From Saccharibacillus sacchari DSM 19268 (GTDB lineage: Bacteria > Bacillota > Bacilli > Paenibacillales > Paenibacillaceae), in assembly GCF_000585395.1 (NCBI RefSeq), contig NZ_KK073875.1:5322274-5386273 (forward strand): 64,000 bases of DNA, given 5' to 3'. Position numbers and translations under genes: made by a program. Shown here piece after piece: positions 60,398 to 64,000 of the stretch (positions are counted from its first letter, which is position 1; each line of letters starts with the position of its first letter). A model generated the notes under the pieces. The model saw only the letters and a list, made by a program, of their open reading frames with translations. It did not search any database and was not told the origin of the DNA.

Positions 60398-61330
60398 TTA
60401 TTTTTCGCGAATGACGATCTTGCCCTTCGCATGGTGGCTTTCGCTTTTGGCATGCGCGTCGCGCACGCCCTGCTCGTTCAGCCAGTAGGTCGAATCGATG
60501 ATCGGCTTCAGCTCGCCCTTTTTGATCAATTCGGCCAGTTTTTCGAGCTGTTCGCCTTTCGGCTCCATCATGAAGTGCGCCGTATGAATGCCGAGGTCTT
60601 TGGCCAGGCTTTCATCCGGTTTTTCCAAGATCGAGATCAGATGGCCGCCGGACTTCAGCACTTTGAAGCTTTTGTGCTGAATATCGCCGCCCATCGTATC
60701 GAGTACCATATCGTAATCCGAGAGTACCTCGGAGAAGTCTTCTTGTTTATAGTTGATAAAATGGTCGACGCCGAGCGATTTCAACAATTCTTCGTTCTCC
60801 GCGCTTGCCGTCGATGCGACTGTCGCGCCTAGATGCTTGGCAATCTGGATCGCCATCGTGCCGACTCCTCCCGCCCCCGCGTGGATGAGCACTTTATCGC
60901 CTGCTTTCACTTTTCCGTGATCCACCAGCGCCTGCCACGCCGTCAGACCCGCCAAAGGAATCGCCGCTGCTTCTTCGTAACTCAGATTGTCCGGCTTTTT
61001 CACGACAACATCCGCATCTACCGCTACATACTGCGCGTAGGTGCCAAATACTCTCGGACGGGCAAATACCGGATCTCGCAGCTTGAAACGACTTACGTTA
61101 TCGCCGACCTCCTTGACGATGCCCGCGACATCTCCGCCGAGAATCAACGGAAACTCGCCGGCAGCCGCTCCCATCGCGCCTTCCCGAATTTTCGTGTCGA
61201 CCGGATTCACCGATGTGGCATACAGCTTGATCAGGATCTGGTTCGCATCGATCTTAGGTTCAGGCACGCTCTGTTCATGCAGCTTGTCAGGTCCGCCAAA
61301 CTCCTCAATTACGATTGCTTTCAAATACAT
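60398..61330 (-). CDS. NADPH:quinone reductase-like alcohol dehydrogenase
   Basis: 310 residues from the ATG at 61330 (AAAGGTGAGG upstream). Medium-chain dehydrogenase fold without the zinc ligands: substrate domain start LKAIVIEEFGGPD, GGDVAGIVKEVG (about 67-78), cofactor motif HAGAGGVGTMAIQIAKHLGA (about 145-164). Groups with zeta-crystallin/YhdH-type quinone or enone reductases that protect against reactive carbonyls. Single-gene unit. Confidence 0.9.
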   Translation of the reverse strand: MYLKAIVIEEFGGPDKLHEQSVPEPKIDANQILIKLYATSVNPVDTKIREGAMGAAAGEFPLILGGDVAGIVKEVGDNVSRFKLRDPVFARPRVFGTYAQYVAVDADVVVKKPDNLSYEEAAAIPLAGLTAWQALVDHGKVKAGDKVLIHAGAGGVGTMAIQIAKHLGATVASTASAENEELLKSLGVDHFINYKQEDFSEVLSDYDMVLDTMGGDIQHKSFKVLKSGGHLISILEKPDESLAKDLGIHTAHFMMEPKGEQLEKLAELIKKGELKPIIDSTYWLNEQGVRDAHAKSESHHAKGKIVIREK

Positions 61331-61606
61331 CCTCACCTTTCTGTAGCAGGTTGGCCTTGCTTCCAATGCTATTACCCCGGCGATTCGAGACAGACCCTGG
61401 CCTTCGCGAAAGTTCATCCTTTCGACACGGAAAAAGGGTTCGTATCGTCTTGTTTCAGCGCTGTCAAGTCGAGAATAGAGACTTGGGAACCGCGTCCAAA
61501 GCCGAGTCGGTAACGATACAACTCGCGCCGATCCTTGCAAAAAAAACGGATACGCGTCGACTCCGAGCGTATCCGTCCTTCTCTTTGCGATTATTCCCTA
61601 TCGGGC

Positions 61607-63673
61607 TTAGCCTCGGCGGCGCTCCAGCACCACCACGTCGTACGGCGCAAGCAGAAGTTCGCCGCCGACCTGTTCGCCCGTCTCCAAATCACGGTAGACC
61701 CGTTGATCCAACGGGAACGTGACCGCTTCGGGACGATAGTTTTGCACGAATACAAAGTCGCTTTCGCCGTTGGTCCGCAAGCTAACCGAAGTTCCTTGCG
61801 GCAGGGTCGTATCGAGCGCGCGGGCGACGCCTGCTTTTTGAACCGCCCCGGCATAGAAATCATCATGGAACGATCCTCCGGTTCGAGCCGCGATATAATA
61901 AGCTTCGCCTTCGCCGAATCGATTCACGGTCAGCGCCGGACGTCCCGCATAGAAGTCGGAAGCATATTCTCCCAGACTTTCCGCGCCTTCCAGATGGATC
62001 AGATCGCAGATTTCGGAAATTTCGTATTCGCCCGACAGCCCCAATGATCCGGCGCCGTTCAAACGCAAAGCGTTCCGATCCCGGTCATGCAGTCCTTCCA
62101 GCTCTTCGGACCAGATGCCCAGCACTTTGCGCAACGGTCCGGGGAATCCGCCCAAGAAGCACAGATCGGTCTCGTTCACGATGCCCGACCAATACGTGAC
62201 CACCAAAGTACCGCCGTTTTCGACGAACTTTTCCAGCCTTTCTCCGACGCCTTCGCGTACCATGTACAACATCGGAGCCACGATCAACTTATACTTGGAA
62301 AAATCGACATCCATACTGATTACGTCCGTCGGCACGCCGAGCTTCCACAGCGCTTCGTGATGCTTTTGCGCGGTCTCCTCATACTTGACGCCCTTGTTGC
62401 GAGGTCCTTGCGAGTCGTTGACCGCCCAGCGGTTTTCCCAATCGAAGATCACGGCGGCTTCCGCAGGCACGGACGTCCCGACGATCCGGTCCATGCCTTC
62501 GAGCGCCCGACCTACGTCCGTAACGTCCGAGAACACGCGGGTATGCTCATGACCCACATGATCGACTACCGCGCCATGCAGCTTTTCGCTCGAACCTCGG
62601 CTTTTGCGCCATTGGAAATATTGCACGCTATCCGAACCATGCGCCACGGCTTGCAGAGAAGACAGCAGGTGCATGCCCGGACGCTTGAGCTTGCTCACGT
62701 CCTGCCAGTTGGTCAAGCTCGGCGTGCTCTCCATCAGCAAGAACGGACGGCCCCCTTTGATCGAACGCACGATGTCGTGCATCATGGCGATCTTCGCCGC
62801 TTGATTGGAATCTTCGTCGGCGTCATGCCAGGTCGGGTAGCTGTCCCATGAAACGAAATCAAGCGCATCGGCGAACTTCCAGTAATCCAATCCCTCATAA
62901 AACTCCATGAAGTTGGTCGTTACCGGAAGATCGGGATTGATCTCGCGCAGCGGCGCCGTCTCGTGATTGATAAAATCGACCGTGCGCTGCGTAATGAACC
63001 GGCGCCAATCCAGGTTCATGGCGTGCACCTGCGTCTCGCCGTGCGGCGCCGGAGACTCCACTTGCGACCAATCCGTCACCGTATGGCTCCAGAACGTCGT
63101 CCACCACGCATGGTTCAGTTCGTCCAGCGTACCGTACTTGTTTTGCACGAATTTGCGGAACTCCGCTTGACACAATTCGCAATGGCAGTCGCCGCCGAAT
63201 TCGTTGGAGATATGCCACCCGATAACGGCCGGATGATCCGAATAGCGCTCGGCCAACTTGCGGTTGATGATTCCCGTCTTCTCGCGGTACGCCGGCGACG
63301 TCGGACAATGGTTATGCCGGAATCCGAACAGATTGCGGACGCGGTTCTGCTCGGTGCGCAGCACCTCCGGGTACTTCTGCGCCAACCAAGCCGGACGCGC
63401 CGCGCTCGGCGTGGCGAGCAGCGCATAAATGCCGTTTGCCGCAAAACGATCCAGCACCTGGTCCATCCATTCGAACGTGAACACGCCTTCTTCGGGTTCG
63501 AGCATGGCCCACGAGAAAATCCCGACGGACATCACATTACACTTCGCCAGTTTCATCAAACGGATATCTTCTTCCAACACTTCCGGGTAACGGAGCCACT
63601 GCTCCGGATTATAGTCGGCTCCATGCAGCATATGAGGCACCTTTTCGCTCACGGGCGGGTAAACATACGTCAA
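61607..63673 (-). CDS. Beta-galactosidase, glycoside hydrolase family 42
   Basis: 688 residues from a TTG at 63673 with AGGAGAG nine bases upstream. TIM-barrel domain with acid/base Glu158 (HISNEFGG) and nucleophile Glu315 (FLLMEST), the Cys cluster CDCHCELC-like around 163-168 (GDCHCELC) that binds zinc in this family, a trimerisation domain (about 390-600) and a small C-terminal beta domain. Cytoplasmic (no signal). Hydrolyses beta-galactosides, often plant-derived oligosaccharides. Confidence 0.94.
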   Translation of the reverse strand: MTYVYPPVSEKVPHMLHGADYNPEQWLRYPEVLEEDIRLMKLAKCNVMSVGIFSWAMLEPEEGVFTFEWMDQVLDRFAANGIYALLATPSAARPAWLAQKYPEVLRTEQNRVRNLFGFRHNHCPTSPAYREKTGIINRKLAERYSDHPAVIGWHISNEFGGDCHCELCQAEFRKFVQNKYGTLDELNHAWWTTFWSHTVTDWSQVESPAPHGETQVHAMNLDWRRFITQRTVDFINHETAPLREINPDLPVTTNFMEFYEGLDYWKFADALDFVSWDSYPTWHDADEDSNQAAKIAMMHDIVRSIKGGRPFLLMESTPSLTNWQDVSKLKRPGMHLLSSLQAVAHGSDSVQYFQWRKSRGSSEKLHGAVVDHVGHEHTRVFSDVTDVGRALEGMDRIVGTSVPAEAAVIFDWENRWAVNDSQGPRNKGVKYEETAQKHHEALWKLGVPTDVISMDVDFSKYKLIVAPMLYMVREGVGERLEKFVENGGTLVVTYWSGIVNETDLCFLGGFPGPLRKVLGIWSEELEGLHDRDRNALRLNGAGSLGLSGEYEISEICDLIHLEGAESLGEYASDFYAGRPALTVNRFGEGEAYYIAARTGGSFHDDFYAGAVQKAGVARALDTTLPQGTSVSLRTNGESDFVFVQNYRPEAVTFPLDQRVYRDLETGEQVGGELLLAPYDVVVLERRRG

Positions 63674-63733
63674 TGTTGTCACTCTCCTTAAAAATGGTGG
63701 GGGGATTGGGGATTGGCGGTTGGGTGGCGCTAC

Positions 63734-63854
63734 GGACAAAGGGGGCTTCGATCGCTGTTGAAAACCGATTCCCTCTGATTGTGTAAAACATTGCTGGGGG
63801 TAGGGAATCCATTTTCAAAGGCGAGCGCTGGCGCTTCTTCGCCTCCCTTTGTCC
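63734..63854. repeat. Palindromic repeat, copy P4
   Basis: Outer arms GGACAAAGGG (63734-63743) and CCCTTTGTCC (63845-63854), inner arms TTGAAAACCGATTCCCT (63758-63774) and AGGGAATCCATTTTCAA (63802-63818). The TTTCAAAGGCGAGCGCT segment matches P2. The last 145 bases of the window hold no gene; GAAGATCAAGTA occurs twice near 63925-63950. Confidence 0.65.
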
Positions 63855-64000
63855 TCCGCTTGGGCAACCGCCGGGGTGGGGGTAAAAGGTCAAAAGCAAA
63901 GATCAAAAGAAAAAATCCAGTACGAAGATCAAGTATGAAGATCAAGTACTAAAGAATACTTACAAAGATTAGTCATGCAAGAATATAACGAATCGGTTAA

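Noticed and set aside
1-64000. CRISPR arrays, tRNA and rRNA genes
   Set aside because: Looked for regularly spaced repeats and cloverleaf or rRNA-like sequence; none found. In particular no tRNA lies at either end of the element.

Overview
The window looks like a chromosomal segment of a Paenibacillaceae bacterium (Paenibacillus/Saccharibacillus type). The pointers are strong AGGAGG-type ribosome binding sites, frequent TTG and GTG starts, cre-like boxes, three-domain SLH cell-surface proteins, PucR control of purine use and many palindromic intergenic repeats. The taxonomic call is inference from gene style; there is no rRNA or tRNA here.

Region 1 (1-16.2 kb) is an allantoin fermentation locus. 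After the start of a LacI-type regulator come carbamate kinase, AllH (DUF2877) and a 1003-residue protein in which FdrA/AllF and YlbE/AllG are fused; an alpha/beta hydrolase and an AEC-family carrier; allantoinase, an NCS1 allantoin permease and allantoate amidohydrolase; PucR; then ureidoglycolate dehydrogenase and ureidoglycine aminohydrolase. Read as a pathway: allantoin is imported, opened to allantoate, hydrolysed to ureidoglycine and ureidoglycolate, oxidised to oxalurate, and split by oxamate carbamoyltransferase to oxamate plus carbamoyl phosphate, from which carbamate kinase makes ATP. A shared ACCGCTTTCA box lies in front of several of these units.

Region 2 (16.2-31.4 kb) is mixed housekeeping and accessory chromosome: a broken SDR gene, TetR/CPBP, a small 3-TM protein present in two copies (18.9 and 31.1 kb), SDR, GNAT, DUF488, VanZ, OsmC, a polar amino-acid (cystine-type) ABC transporter, TetR regulators and an MFS efflux pump with a 48-bp perfect operator palindrome. 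A secreted-protein gene at 30.1-31.0 kb is broken by a frameshift and by a 157-bp hairpin repeat that is also found at the 3' end of allH.

Region 3 (about 31.8-50.5 kb) is an AT-richer integrated element. It sits between a truncated and an intact copy of a sulfurtransferase gene that share a 67-bp identical block, the likely attachment site. It carries an Mrr-like nuclease, an ankyrin protein, two SLH proteins, a Crp/Fnr regulator, a run of small genes, a replication module (AEP primase, two P-loop ATPases, an iteron-like origin), an excisionase-like HTH protein, a tyrosine integrase and a two-gene CBASS-type system (CD-NTase plus S-4TM effector).

Region 4 (50.2-64 kb) is chromosome again: the intact sulfurtransferase, two tandem CNNM/CorC-type membrane proteins behind a leader peptide and an unusual hairpin between Shine-Dalgarno and start codon, an SLH-anchored esterase, aldehyde dehydrogenase, an SLH protein, a CHAD protein, a quinone-oxidoreductase-like protein and a GH42 beta-galactosidase.

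Most striking points: the AllF-AllG fusion in a complete oxamate-forming pathway; the self-contained island with origin and CBASS in a sulfurtransferase gene; a two-copy repeat whose stems change in a compensatory way; and the duplicated hairpin-bridged ribosome binding site.
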